DNA from: Bin125 sp026705025
Lineage (GTDB): Bacteria; Chloroflexota; Dehalococcoidia; Bin125
Length of the DNA: 64,000 nt
Assembly (NCBI GenBank): GCA_026705025.1
Contig: JAPPBN010000003.1
Location: 1 to 64,000 of the forward strand
Direction: 5' to 3'
Shown: piece after piece, positions 1-8,429 of the stretch
Position numbering within the stretch: the stretch's first letter is position 1
Layout of the letters: every line of letters starts with the position of its first letter
Made by a program: the position numbers and the translations under genes
The notes under the pieces: generated by a model
What the model saw: only the letters and a program-made list of their open reading frames with translations
Told to the model about the DNA's origin: nothing
Databases searched by the model: none

Positions 1-71
1 GCCTGCTGATCGCCCTCGGCGCCGCAGCCGTCGCAGGCATCGGAGTCCGACGAGTCCGCAACCGCGCCTAG
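1..71 (+). CDS. C-terminal end of a membrane-anchored protein (cut off by window start)
   Basis: Only the last 22 codons are present, in the frame starting at base 3 and ending with TAG at 69-71. They encode one hydrophobic Ala/Gly/Leu/Ile-rich segment followed by an Arg-rich tail (V-R-R-V-R-N-R-A). That is the usual shape of a C-terminal membrane anchor with a positively charged cytoplasmic end. The main body lies outside the window, so its function cannot be inferred. A strong terminator follows 33 bases downstream. Confidence 0.5.
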   Translation, partial: LLIALGAAAVAGIGVRRVRNRA

Positions 72-104
72 AGCCGCATCGCGGCACTACGCACCGTCTG
101 GTAA

Positions 105-130
105 GGGGCGGGGCCTTCCGGCCCCGCCCC
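105..130 (+). terminator. Rho-independent terminator hairpin
   Basis: A perfect 11-bp inverted repeat (GGGGCGGGGCC at 105-115, GGCCCCGCCCC at 120-130) closes on a TTCC loop and is followed by a short T-containing stretch (TTCTGCTCGTCT). It lies between the end of the upstream gene and the ATG at 144, so it most likely ends the upstream transcript. The T-run is poor, so termination efficiency is uncertain. Confidence 0.75.
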
Positions 131-143
131 TTCTGCTCGTCTA

Positions 144-2624
144 ATGACTTTTGAGACAGTCTCACTTGGCCCCGTCGAAGCCCAAGGCCTGACTTCGAAG
201 GTCGAAGAAGCGGAACTGCTCGCAGAATCATCCCCCGCAGATGCCGTTCTGCTCTATGAGGAGGTTGAGCGGAAGCTGCGCGAGCGATTCCCACGACATG
301 CCGAACGGTTTCGAGAGAAACGAGCCTTTGCGCTGATAGACGCCGTTGGCCCAGAGGCGGGCCACGACGCTCTCATGGAACTGGCGGTGCGGGACCTGTT
401 CGATCGGTCTGAACCGAAACTCTCGCCAGAAGTTGCGCGCGGTCTGGGCAAGCTTCGCGATCTGGTTGATCCCGCAAGGCGACAGCGCGGAGAGGCGTTG
501 TTCCACTTTCGCTGGACACAAGAGGATCCCAAGGAACTCTTCGAACTAGCGAAATGCTTGGATGCGTTGGCGCCCGATGACGAGTACGCGCCTCACATCG
601 CCGTGCTGCTGGCCGAGGTCGCCGCCGCAACGCGAAACTCCGACATCGTCAAGGACAGACAATCGCAACTCCAGCGGACGGCCGACCTTGCCGATGGAGA
701 TCTCGCGCTACGGCTGCGAGTCGCGTTCGCCGACGCCGACGGGGCCCTGTCGTGGTCCACCATGATCGCCGACGCACAGGCGCTCCGCTTGCGGCCCCGT
801 GAGGGAACGCACGTTTGCATGCGTGCGGCGCGATGGTCGGCTTGGAAAGGCGAGATTGAGCAGGCCGAGTCGCTCTATCGCCTAGCGATGAGATACGGCG
901 CGGACGCCGGCTTGGATCTTGATGTCAAGAACGCCCTTCGGTCGCTCCTGTCGTTATACGGGCCGCTCCACCGATACGACGATTTCGTCGAAGCGCATCA
1001 GCTCATGTTGGCGGTTGACGGCAGTGACTCGTTCATTCCCCTGAACGCACAGTCGGCGAGGTATTCATATCAGAACCTGGCGACTGGGGAGTTGCCCGAA
1101 GCCCATCTGCAGACCAGGTATCGAGTGCTTGAGGGAGTTCGGAGCGGCTGCCTCTCCGATGAGATCGAGGCCCATGACGCTCTTGCTCGTGTCTACTTGG
1201 AATCGAGTGAGCCGATGGATGCCCTTGAGCACGCTGTGCTCGGCGGCGACCAGGAGCTGACGAAGGAAGCGGCGTCCCAGATTGATGCTTGGCCCGAGTT
1301 TCTGCAAGCGTTGGTCGGAGCTGGAGCGCCCTGGGTGCGGCTAGCGGCGTTACATGCTATCGAGCACCTCGGCGACCTCGCCCCACCTGAAGTGGCGACG
1401 ACCCTCGCTCATGACCTGATCAAAGACATCATTAGCGACCCCGACGATCCGACGACGACGCGAGCGCTGTATGAAGCTCTGAGTGCAGTCGTTCTTGAGG
1501 CGACTGACAAAGACATTGATGAGCTCATGCCAGCGATGGCGCGAGCGGTCGATCGGGAGCCGGACGGCTACCGCTGGACGGATCCTGGCGTCGTCTCGGT
1601 GGCCGCCAGTCTGTATCGCTTCCGCCCAAGCTGGCGGGAGCGAGCCGCCGAGATTCTCGCCGAGCGACTGCTCGGGGCGAAGACGAACGATTGGTGGCAA
1701 GCAACCGGGGACTACGGTCCTGAAACAAACGCCTTAGTTGAAGTGATCGAACGGGTCGCAGATCGAACCTCAGTCAGTCTGGATGAAGCCCTTGCCAACC
1801 TAGGGCATCTGAGTGAGTCGACTCGGGACTTGTGGTCGGAGCGTTTGGAGTATGTGGCAGAGCATCCTACTGGGCCTATGAGGAGTCAGAAGATTGGTGA
1901 CGACTTCGAGGTGCCGAGGGTGTTCCTCGTAGAGCAGAGCCCGGTGACGATTGTCCGGTATGTCAGCAAGCTCGTGGCGCTGGCGAACAGCTTGCACGTT
2001 CATTCCGCGAACCGGGCCCGAGCGCTCCGAGCCGGAGGAAACGTCGTGGACATGTTGCCCGAAGAACAGCGCCTTAGCCTCTTTAGGGAAGTAGAGCCCC
2101 TGGTTGCGCCCGATGTGAAGTTGTCCGAGAACGAACGCCACGAGGCAGATACCGACCATCCACTGAGCCGGGTCCGAATCCGTATGGGAGGCGCTGACGG
2201 TTTGCGCCTCGCAGCGGGCTGGTTTCTCGCACGGGTCGCCATAAGTGAAGAACAGCGTGCAATCGTGATTTCGCTTGCGAAAGCATGGCTCTGGTCACTA
2301 GAGCGGCAGTTCCAGAACCGAGGCGCCATCATGCTCAGCCAGCCGAATCTGGCGGGCCACGGTCTCCGTGGCGCTGAACTGGCGAAGCATCCCAATGCCA
2401 TGGTTCGCCGGATGGCGCTGCTTATGCCTGATGTCGTAAAGACTCCCGACCTTCAACTGACTCGAGATTTGGCAACCGACCCAAGTCTCATCGTGCGTCT
2501 GTCAGTGATCGATGTTCTGCCCTCCTTTGACCCTGAGGTCAGAGACCAGCTCCTATCAATCTTGGCCGAGGACCGGAGCGCACTCGTCAGGCACGCAACA
2601 GCTAACGCTATGGCGGGCGATTAG
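144..2624 (+). CDS. Large alpha-solenoid (TPR/HEAT-like) protein of unknown function
   Basis: An 826-residue soluble protein that I do not recognise. No signal peptide, membrane segment or enzyme motif is visible. The first half shows helix pairs resembling tetratricopeptide repeats (around residues 20-60 and 230-300). The last ~90 residues look like HEAT repeats (for example H-P-N-A-M-V-R-R-M-A and D-P-S-L-I-V-R-L-S-V). Base composition looks less G+C-rich than the housekeeping genes, and it sits beside a serine recombinase, so it may be cargo of an integrated element. No clear Shine-Dalgarno precedes the ATG, which lies 13 bases after the terminator hairpin; the true start could be further in. 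A scaffold or protein-interaction role is a guess from the fold only. Confidence 0.6.
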   Translation: MTFETVSLGPVEAQGLTSKVEEAELLAESSPADAVLLYEEVERKLRERFPRHAERFREKRAFALIDAVGPEAGHDALMELAVRDLFDRSEPKLSPEVARGLGKLRDLVDPARRQRGEALFHFRWTQEDPKELFELAKCLDALAPDDEYAPHIAVLLAEVAAATRNSDIVKDRQSQLQRTADLADGDLALRLRVAFADADGALSWSTMIADAQALRLRPREGTHVCMRAARWSAWKGEIEQAESLYRLAMRYGADAGLDLDVKNALRSLLSLYGPLHRYDDFVEAHQLMLAVDGSDSFIPLNAQSARYSYQNLATGELPEAHLQTRYRVLEGVRSGCLSDEIEAHDALARVYLESSEPMDALEHAVLGGDQELTKEAASQIDAWPEFLQALVGAGAPWVRLAALHAIEHLGDLAPPEVATTLAHDLIKDIISDPDDPTTTRALYEALSAVVLEATDKDIDELMPAMARAVDREPDGYRWTDPGVVSVAASLYRFRPSWRERAAEILAERLLGAKTNDWWQATGDYGPETNALVEVIERVADRTSVSLDEALANLGHLSESTRDLWSERLEYVAEHPTGPMRSQKIGDDFEVPRVFLVEQSPVTIVRYVSKLVALANSLHVHSANRARALRAGGNVVDMLPEEQRLSLFREVEPLVAPDVKLSENERHEADTDHPLSRVRIRMGGADGLRLAAGWFLARVAISEEQRAIVISLAKAWLWSLERQFQNRGAIMLSQPNLAGHGLRGAELAKHPNAMVRRMALLMPDVVKTPDLQLTRDLATDPSLIVRLSVIDVLPSFDPEVRDQLLSILAEDRSALVRHATANAMAGD

Positions 2625-2847
2625 CCAGCAGCGTTGAGTCCGCTGTCCAAGCTCTTGCGCCCCTTTGAGCCGCCTGCGCAACCGAAAGCAGTTGAGCGAT
2701 CGCGAATGCCTAGCGGGACTTCATAGTCACAGCTGTCTTGAATTCCCTCGCCGAAGGCGGCGGTCGATAGGAGCAAAACGGAGGAAAACAGGCTACGATG
2801 TTTCGAACATGGAACGCCGCGCAACGCAGCCGCGAGAGGAGCCTTCC

Positions 2848-4482
2848 ATGCAGCAACCACAGCCCACGATCCCAGCCGCCCTCTACGCCCGAGTCTCCTC
2901 GGACCGCCAGGACGTCGACCTCTCCGTCGCCGCCCAGCTGCGCGCCCTGCGCGACTTCGCCGACCGCAATGGCTACGTGGTCGCTCGCGAGTACATCGAC
3001 GAAGCCGAGTCGGGCCGCATCGCCGACCGGCCCCAGTTCACCAAGATGCTGGACGAAGCGGCGCAGGCGGGCGCGCCCTTCCAGGAGATCTTGGTCTGGA
3101 AGTTCTCCCGCTTCACTCGCAAGCGCGAGCACGCGGTCGCCTTCAAGTCGATGCTCCGCCGGCGCGGCATCCGCGTCACCTCGATCACCGAGCACGCCGA
3201 CGACACCCCGACCGGCAAGCTGATGGAGGCGATCATCGAGTCGGTCGACGAGTTCTACTCCGAGAACCTGGCCCAGGAGGTCACGCGCGGCATGCGCGAA
3301 GCGGCCGCGCGCGGGTTCTGGGTGGCCAGCCGGCCGCCCTACGGCTACAAGCGGGTCAAGGTCGCCGACGGCGGCAAAGAGCGTCCGACGCTGGTGCTCA
3401 ATCCGCCCGTGGACGAGGTCGTGCGGCGCATCTTCGACATGGCCTCCTCGGGTCAGAGCGTGCTCGACATCACCCGCACGCTCAATGCCGACGGCATCCC
3501 CACGACGACGGGCAAGCCCTGGCTCAAGACGACCGTGCACCGGCTCTTGAGCAACGAGGCCTACACCGGCACCCTCGTCTGGGGACACAACGCCAAAGAC
3601 GGCTCGGAGCCCGTGCGGGTTGAGGACGCCTTCCCGGCCATCGTCACGCGCGACGAGTATCAGTACGTACAGCGGCTGCTCAAGTCGCGGGCGCCGAGGA
3701 AAGTCAACCCGCGTCGCGTCTCCAGCCCCTACCTGCTCTCGGGCCTCGTCGGCTGCGAGCCCTGCGGCGTGAGCATGTCGGCGGCCGAGGCCAAGGGCGG
3801 CCGCTACAGCTACTACGTCTGCCAGTCAAAGATCAAGAAAGGCTCGGAGACCTGCCCCACTCCCCGGCTCAACGCCCGGGACTTCGAACGCACGATCATC
3901 GAGCAGCTGCGCGGCCACATCCTGACGGAGCGCAATATCCGCGAACTGGTGCGGATGGTCGATGAGGAGATGGACGGTCTGGCCCATGAGCAGCGGCGCA
4001 AGCTGGAGACGGTCGAGCATGAGCTGGCTGAAGTCAACCGGGCGCTCGACCGCATCTGGCGGCTGGTCGAGAGCACCGACCTGGAAATGGCCGACGCCGC
4101 CGACCGCATCCGCGAGCACAAGCAGCGCAAACAGCAGCTTGAGCAGGCAGTTGATGAGGCGAGGCGGATGCTGACCGAGCGGCGCGAACTGCTCGACTCG
4201 GCCGAGTTGGTCGCCGCATTCGCCGAGGAGATGGGCGAGTTCCTCGCGACCAGCGAACTGACCGAGACCCGCGCCTTCCTGCGCACGTTTATCTGGGGCA
4301 TCGAGGTTCGGCCCGGCCGAGCCTTGATCCGCTACACCATCCCGATGCCCGAGGACAGCCCGATCGGGTGTTCAGACCGCGCTGAGGTGGGGTTGGAGAG
4401 CGGAGTTCGCAAATCGGTACGTGTTGGTGGGCCGGGCTGGATTCGAACCAGCGACCGAGCGGTTATGAGCCGCCTGCTCTGA
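2848..4482 (+). CDS. Large serine recombinase / site-specific integrase
   Basis: A 544-residue serine recombinase that would catalyse integration or excision of a mobile element. The N-terminal resolvase domain has Y-A-R-V-S-S-D-R-Q, with the probable nucleophile Ser17, and W-K-F-S-R-F-T-R. A recombinase domain follows (P-P-Y-G-Y near residue 165), then a zinc-ribbon near residues 300-335 (C-x2-C, then C-x10-C) and a charged coiled coil at about 370-455. ATG 2848 is preferred because GAGAGGA lies 7 bases upstream; in-frame starts further upstream lack one. The last ~18 codons are read from the 3' half of the opposite-strand tRNA gene and the stop TGA lies in the tRNA D-arm region, as expected for an integrase at a tRNA attachment site. 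Confidence 0.93.
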   Translation: MQQPQPTIPAALYARVSSDRQDVDLSVAAQLRALRDFADRNGYVVAREYIDEAESGRIADRPQFTKMLDEAAQAGAPFQEILVWKFSRFTRKREHAVAFKSMLRRRGIRVTSITEHADDTPTGKLMEAIIESVDEFYSENLAQEVTRGMREAAARGFWVASRPPYGYKRVKVADGGKERPTLVLNPPVDEVVRRIFDMASSGQSVLDITRTLNADGIPTTTGKPWLKTTVHRLLSNEAYTGTLVWGHNAKDGSEPVRVEDAFPAIVTRDEYQYVQRLLKSRAPRKVNPRRVSSPYLLSGLVGCEPCGVSMSAAEAKGGRYSYYVCQSKIKKGSETCPTPRLNARDFERTIIEQLRGHILTERNIRELVRMVDEEMDGLAHEQRRKLETVEHELAEVNRALDRIWRLVESTDLEMADAADRIREHKQRKQQLEQAVDEARRMLTERRELLDSAELVAAFAEEMGEFLATSELTETRAFLRTFIWGIEVRPGRALIRYTIPMPEDSPIGCSDRAEVGLESGVRKSVRVGGPGWIRTSDRAVMSRLL

Positions 4483-4500
4483 CCCCTGAGCTACCGGCCC
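4425..4500 (-). tRNA. tRNA with CAU anticodon (tRNA-Ile2 or elongator tRNA-Met)
   Basis: A full 76-nt cloverleaf on the minus strand. The acceptor stem is GGGCCGG/CCGGCCC, the D stem GCTC/GAGC, the anticodon stem GGCGG/CCGCT with loop CTCATAA, and the T arm GCTGG-TTCGAAT-CCAGC; the discriminator is A and CCA is encoded. The first pair is G-C, so it is not the initiator. The anticodon arm, variable loop and T arm (AGCAGGCG..CTCATAA..CGGTCGCTGG) resemble bacterial tRNA-Ile2 (lysidine-modified CAU) more than elongator Met, as I recall those sequences. Its 3' half overlaps the end of the convergent recombinase gene. Confidence 0.93.
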
Positions 4501-4558
4501 CTGGAGCGTCGGCGCGCCGTCCCACCAGTCTATCCAGCGGCTCATCTACGATCCGCGC

Positions 4559-5122
4559 ATGACCTGGCGCCTGAGTTTCTCCACACTGATCGGGCTGGCA
4601 GCACTGGCAGTGCTGGCCTGTGGCCCGTCCGGCGACCCCGCCACCCGCGGTGGCATCATCGCCCCGGCGGTCGAACGACCCGAAGAGCTGGCAGGACTCC
4701 TCGACCTGCCTCCGCTGGTGAGCGAGGTCGTCTTCCCCTGGTCCGAGGTGATCGTCAGTCGACAATCAGGAGACATTGCCCTTGGCGTGCTGGTTGCCGA
4801 CACAGCAGATCGCCGCAGCCGAGGCATGATGTACTGGAGCGGACTGCCGCCGAGCAGCGGCATGATCTTCATCTGGGAACAGACGCGCGAGCGCACCGGA
4901 GGATTCTGGAACCGCAATGTCCCCATCGACCTGAGCGTGGCCTGGCTCGCTCGCGATGGCACCATCCTCGAGCTCACGACGCTGTATGCCGAAGACGACA
5001 CGACCAAGCGCCCGCAACAACCGTACTTCTTCGTCCTGGAGATGCCTCATGGCAGGTTCGAGCAGATGGGAATCGCGCTCGGTGACCGAGTGTTAATCCC
5101 GGAAACACTATTGCCGAACTAG
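4559..5122 (+). CDS. DUF192 family lipoprotein
   Basis: A 187-residue exported protein. An N-terminal signal with lipobox L-A-C (Cys21) predicts a lipid anchor on the outer face of the membrane. The rest fits the DUF192 fold: R-G-M-M-Y-W, then G-M-I-F-I-W, a central N-V-P-I-D-L-S-V-A-W-L strand with D-G-T-I, and a final E-M-P-H-G-R-F-E-Q-M-G-I-x2-G-D. The biochemical role of DUF192 proteins is not established. It stands alone between the tRNA, which points the other way, and the glycerol genes. Confidence 0.88.
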   Translation: MTWRLSFSTLIGLAALAVLACGPSGDPATRGGIIAPAVERPEELAGLLDLPPLVSEVVFPWSEVIVSRQSGDIALGVLVADTADRRSRGMMYWSGLPPSSGMIFIWEQTRERTGGFWNRNVPIDLSVAWLARDGTILELTTLYAEDDTTKRPQQPYFFVLEMPHGRFEQMGIALGDRVLIPETLLPN

Positions 5123-5229
5123 TCACCTCCACGCGTGGATGTTCCGCCTACGACGCAGTCAGATCGTGATATTGTGCCGACAAATACAGGCCGCTTGATG
5201 CCGCGGCCGCAAGCAGAACGGAATCCGCA

Positions 5230-5328
5230 ATGAAGCGAATTATTGGTGTCGGCGCGATTCTGGCGGTGTTGGCCGCCGTCGCTCGCGTGGTGATGGGCCG
5301 TCGGCGTGACGCGGAGGACGAGGCGTAG
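5230..5328 (+). CDS. Possible 32-residue single-span membrane peptide upstream of glpK
   Basis: ATG to TAG encodes 32 residues: Met-Lys-Arg, a hydrophobic Ile/Gly/Ala/Val/Leu stretch of about 18 residues, then an Arg-rich segment and an acidic tail (G-R-R-R-D-A-E-D-E-A). This is a plausible small membrane protein. There is no strong Shine-Dalgarno. Its stop lies 8 bases before the first possible glpK start, so its translation could be coupled to glpK. No homologue is recognised. Confidence 0.35.
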   Translation: MKRIIGVGAILAVLAAVARVVMGRRRDAEDEA

Positions 5329-5336
5329 CACCCCGC

Positions 5337-6779
5337 CTGATCCTCGCCCTCGATCAAGGAACTTCCTCTAGCCGCGCGCTGGTCTTCGACCAGTGGGGAC
5401 GCGTTGGCGCAGCCGCGCAGCGCATTGTCGACTCGTCGTATCCTCAGCCGGGCTGGGTCGAACAGTCTCCACAAGCGCTCTGGCAAAGCCAGCTGGACGC
5501 GGCCCGAGAGGCCGTCCGACAGGTAGGCGTCAGCAACGTCCGCGCGATCGCGATCGCGAATCAGCGCGAGACCTCACTCATCTGGCATCGCGAAACGCTG
5601 GAGCCAATCGGCCCGGCGATCGTCTGGCAATGCCGACGCACCGCGCAGGTGTGCGAGGAGCTCGCTCAGTCTCATGGCCCAGAGATTCGCGATCGCACTG
5701 GCCTCCAACCGGACGCATACTTTTCCGGACCCAAGTTTGCCTGGCTGCTTGATCAGGTAAACGGCGCCCGCGATCTGGCCGAGGCCGGATTGTTGGCCTG
5801 TGGCACGGTCGACGCCTGGCTGCTGGCCAATCTGACCGGCGGCATAAGCCATGCCACCGACGTAACCAACGCGTCGAGAACGATGCTCTGGAATCTGGTC
5901 GAAAATCGCTGGGACGAGCAATTGTGCGCGTGGCAGCGAGTGCGCATCCCTACCTTGCCCGAGGTCAAACCCAGCGCCGGTGAGTTCGGGTTCACCGACG
6001 AGTCGCTGTTTGGCGAACGGCTGCCCATCCTGGCAATCGCCGGCGACCAGCAGGCGGCGTTGTTCGGTCACGGCATCACTGGTCCTGGATCCGCGAAGTG
6101 CACCTACGGCACCGGCGCATTCCTGCTCTCGCACGCCGGCGACGCCCCCTCAACGGCGTCGATACCGGAAGGAGTGGTGCTGACCGCCACCGCCGACGGC
6201 CGCTTCGCCTACGAGGGTGGAATCTTCACGGCCGGGTCGGCGATTCAGTGGCTGAGAGACGAGCTGAGGCTGGCCCCGTCCGCCGCCGACATCTCGCAGC
6301 TGGCGGCCTCCACAGAGAGTTCAGAAGGCGTGATGATGATTCCCGCGCTCACCGGGCTCGGATCACCTCACTGGGATCCTGACGCACGAGGAGCGATCCT
6401 CGGCATCACTCGAGGAACAACGCCAGCACAACTCGCGCGAGCGGCTCTGGAATCGGTCGCGTTTCGGGTCAGGGAAATCGTCGAGGCAATGGACTCGGGC
6501 GGCGCCCCGATCGACGAGCTGCGTGTCGACGGCGGAATGACCTCCAGCGATGTGCTCATGCAGATTCAGGCCAACGCGCTGCAACGTCCCATCGTTCGCC
6601 CGGCGGTGCAGGAGACCACGGCGCTCGGAGTTGCCCGGCTGGCCATGAACGTCGCAGGAATCAAACCAGAGATCGAGATCAATGAACGGCGCTTCGAGCC
6701 AAACGCCGACCTACACTCCAAGTTCGAACGCTGGAGCGCCGCCCGACGCGCGGTGCAATCCATTCCGCCGGCTGAATAG
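5337..6779 (+). CDS. glpK: Glycerol kinase
   Basis: Phosphorylates glycerol to sn-glycerol 3-phosphate with ATP; cytoplasmic FGGY-family kinase. The N-terminus I-L-A-L-D-Q-G-T-S-S-S-R-A is the family's phosphate-binding start. Y-G-T-G-A-F-L-L (mid-protein) and G-L-G-S-P-H-W-D-P-D-A-R-G-A plus V-D-G-G-M-T-S-S-D (C-terminal half) are also glycerol kinase signatures. About 480 residues, near the usual 500. The conserved N-terminus begins upstream of every ATG/GTG/TTG in frame: an in-frame stop lies at 5307-5309 and the only near-start codons after it are CTG 5337 and, 8 bases after GGAGG, GTA 5325. The start is therefore uncertain. glpD follows 12 bases later, forming a glycerol operon. Confidence 0.93.
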   Translation: MILALDQGTSSSRALVFDQWGRVGAAAQRIVDSSYPQPGWVEQSPQALWQSQLDAAREAVRQVGVSNVRAIAIANQRETSLIWHRETLEPIGPAIVWQCRRTAQVCEELAQSHGPEIRDRTGLQPDAYFSGPKFAWLLDQVNGARDLAEAGLLACGTVDAWLLANLTGGISHATDVTNASRTMLWNLVENRWDEQLCAWQRVRIPTLPEVKPSAGEFGFTDESLFGERLPILAIAGDQQAALFGHGITGPGSAKCTYGTGAFLLSHAGDAPSTASIPEGVVLTATADGRFAYEGGIFTAGSAIQWLRDELRLAPSAADISQLAASTESSEGVMMIPALTGLGSPHWDPDARGAILGITRGTTPAQLARAALESVAFRVREIVEAMDSGGAPIDELRVDGGMTSSDVLMQIQANALQRPIVRPAVQETTALGVARLAMNVAGIKPEIEINERRFEPNADLHSKFERWSAARRAVQSIPPAE

Positions 6780-6791
6780 ACTCAAGACGTC

Positions 6792-8429
6792 ATGGCCACC
6801 GCACACTATGACGTGATCATCATCGGCGGCGGCATCAACGGCGCCGCCACTGCCGCGGCAGTGGCCGCGCGAGGGTACCGAACGCTGGTCCTCGAACAGG
6901 ACGACTTCGCCGCTGGCACGACTTCCGCGTCAACCAAACTGATCCACGGCGGGTTGCGCTATCTCGAGACCGGCGACGCGCGTCTGGTCCATGAATCGCT
7001 GCAATCGCGCGAGCGACTGCTGCGCGAGCGTCCCCACCTGGTCCGACCGATGGGCTTCATCCTGCCCGTCTACGACGGCGACCCGCGCCCCCCCTGGTAC
7101 ATCCGCTCCGGGCTGGCGCTCTACGACCTCTTGTCGCCCCGCAAGGTCTCTCCCTGGCATTCGTCGTTCTCGGAGCGGGAGCTGCAACGGTTTGAGCCGT
7201 CGATCTCGACCGACCATCTCAAGGCCGCATTCCTCTACCACGATGCCCAGGTCTGGTCGCCGGAACGGCTGACGTTGGAGTACCTCGCCGCTGCGCGCGC
7301 CTCGGGCGCGGACTTGCGAAATCACTCGGCGGTCGACTTCATCATCGTCGATGGTGGACGCGCTCGCGGAGTCGACTTTCACGATGTGCTCACCGGACGC
7401 CGCTCCACAGCATCGGGCCGATTGGTCATCAACGCAGCCGGTCCGTGGGTCGATGCCGTCCTGGATGCGACCGGGCGATCGATGAGACGTCGAATCGGTG
7501 GAACCCGCGGTTCACACCTGGTCGTCGACCTCAGCGGACGCGGACCGAAACACGCGGTGCTGGCCAGCGCCCAGTCGGACGGACGGCCAATGTTCGTCAC
7601 CCCGTGGCTCGATCATCACATCATCGGCACCACGGATGTCCGCGACGACGAGGATCCCTCGGATGTAAGAGCCGCAGGTTGGGAGATCGACTACCTCATC
7701 GCCGAGGCCGCCCGAGTGCTCCCGGGACTCGGGATCGAACATCGAAACGTCCTCTATGCCTATTCGGGAGTTCGCCCGCTTGCGCGAGCCGGGGACGGCG
7801 TGTTCGAAGGCGCAATCTCGCGTCGATCAATCATTGCCGATCATGCCTCCGAAGGGGTCGAACGGCTAATCTCCGTCGTCGGAGGAAAGCTGACCACGGC
7901 CGCTGAACTGGGACGCCAGGTGGCGGAGTCGGTCGCACAACAGATCGGCCGGCCGCGAGCGCGCGGCATCGCTGCCTTGCCGGAAACCCCCACCAGCAGA
8001 GCGGTGTTCCTCCCTCCGCCGACCCAGGAGCATCTGCGAACGGTGTACGGACCCCGGGTGCCCGAAGTTGCCGCCTACGCGGCGTCCGACGCGTCGCTCG
8101 CCGAGCCGATCTCGGCCCAGCACCGCGACATCGGCGCCCAGGTGGCCTACGCGGTCGAACATGAGGGCGCCCGGACGGTCGCCGATGTGTTGCTCAGGCG
8201 CACGGCAGTCGGCCTGACCAGAGATTTGGGCCGCAGCGCTGCCCGCCCAACGGCGGCCATTATGGCGAGTCGACTCGGCTGGTCGGACGACGAACGGGAG
8301 CAGGCAGTGCGAGACTACTTCGCCGAACTGCATCGCCGATTCGTAATCATCAATCCGTCAATCTCGATTCCGCCGGCAGAGCTATTGCCCGACGACCCCG
8401 ACCAGGGAGTCGATCTCGCTCAGAGCTAG
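6792..8429 (+). CDS. glpD: FAD-dependent glycerol-3-phosphate dehydrogenase
   Basis: Oxidises sn-glycerol 3-phosphate to dihydroxyacetone phosphate and passes electrons to quinone at the membrane. The N-terminal FAD-binding motif is I-I-I-G-G-G-I-N-G-A-A. It is followed by the GlpD signature T-K-L-I-H-G-G-L-R-Y-L-E (about residues 48-60) and a C-terminal alpha-helical domain. At 545 residues it has the usual length. It lies 12 bases after glpK, so the two act in sequence. The stop codon overlaps the stop of the convergent copper ATPase in a shared CTAG. Confidence 0.95.
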   Translation: MATAHYDVIIIGGGINGAATAAAVAARGYRTLVLEQDDFAAGTTSASTKLIHGGLRYLETGDARLVHESLQSRERLLRERPHLVRPMGFILPVYDGDPRPPWYIRSGLALYDLLSPRKVSPWHSSFSERELQRFEPSISTDHLKAAFLYHDAQVWSPERLTLEYLAAARASGADLRNHSAVDFIIVDGGRARGVDFHDVLTGRRSTASGRLVINAAGPWVDAVLDATGRSMRRRIGGTRGSHLVVDLSGRGPKHAVLASAQSDGRPMFVTPWLDHHIIGTTDVRDDEDPSDVRAAGWEIDYLIAEAARVLPGLGIEHRNVLYAYSGVRPLARAGDGVFEGAISRRSIIADHASEGVERLISVVGGKLTTAAELGRQVAESVAQQIGRPRARGIAALPETPTSRAVFLPPPTQEHLRTVYGPRVPEVAAYAASDASLAEPISAQHRDIGAQVAYAVEHEGARTVADVLLRRTAVGLTRDLGRSAARPTAAIMASRLGWSDDEREQAVRDYFAELHRRFVIINPSISIPPAELLPDDPDQGVDLAQS

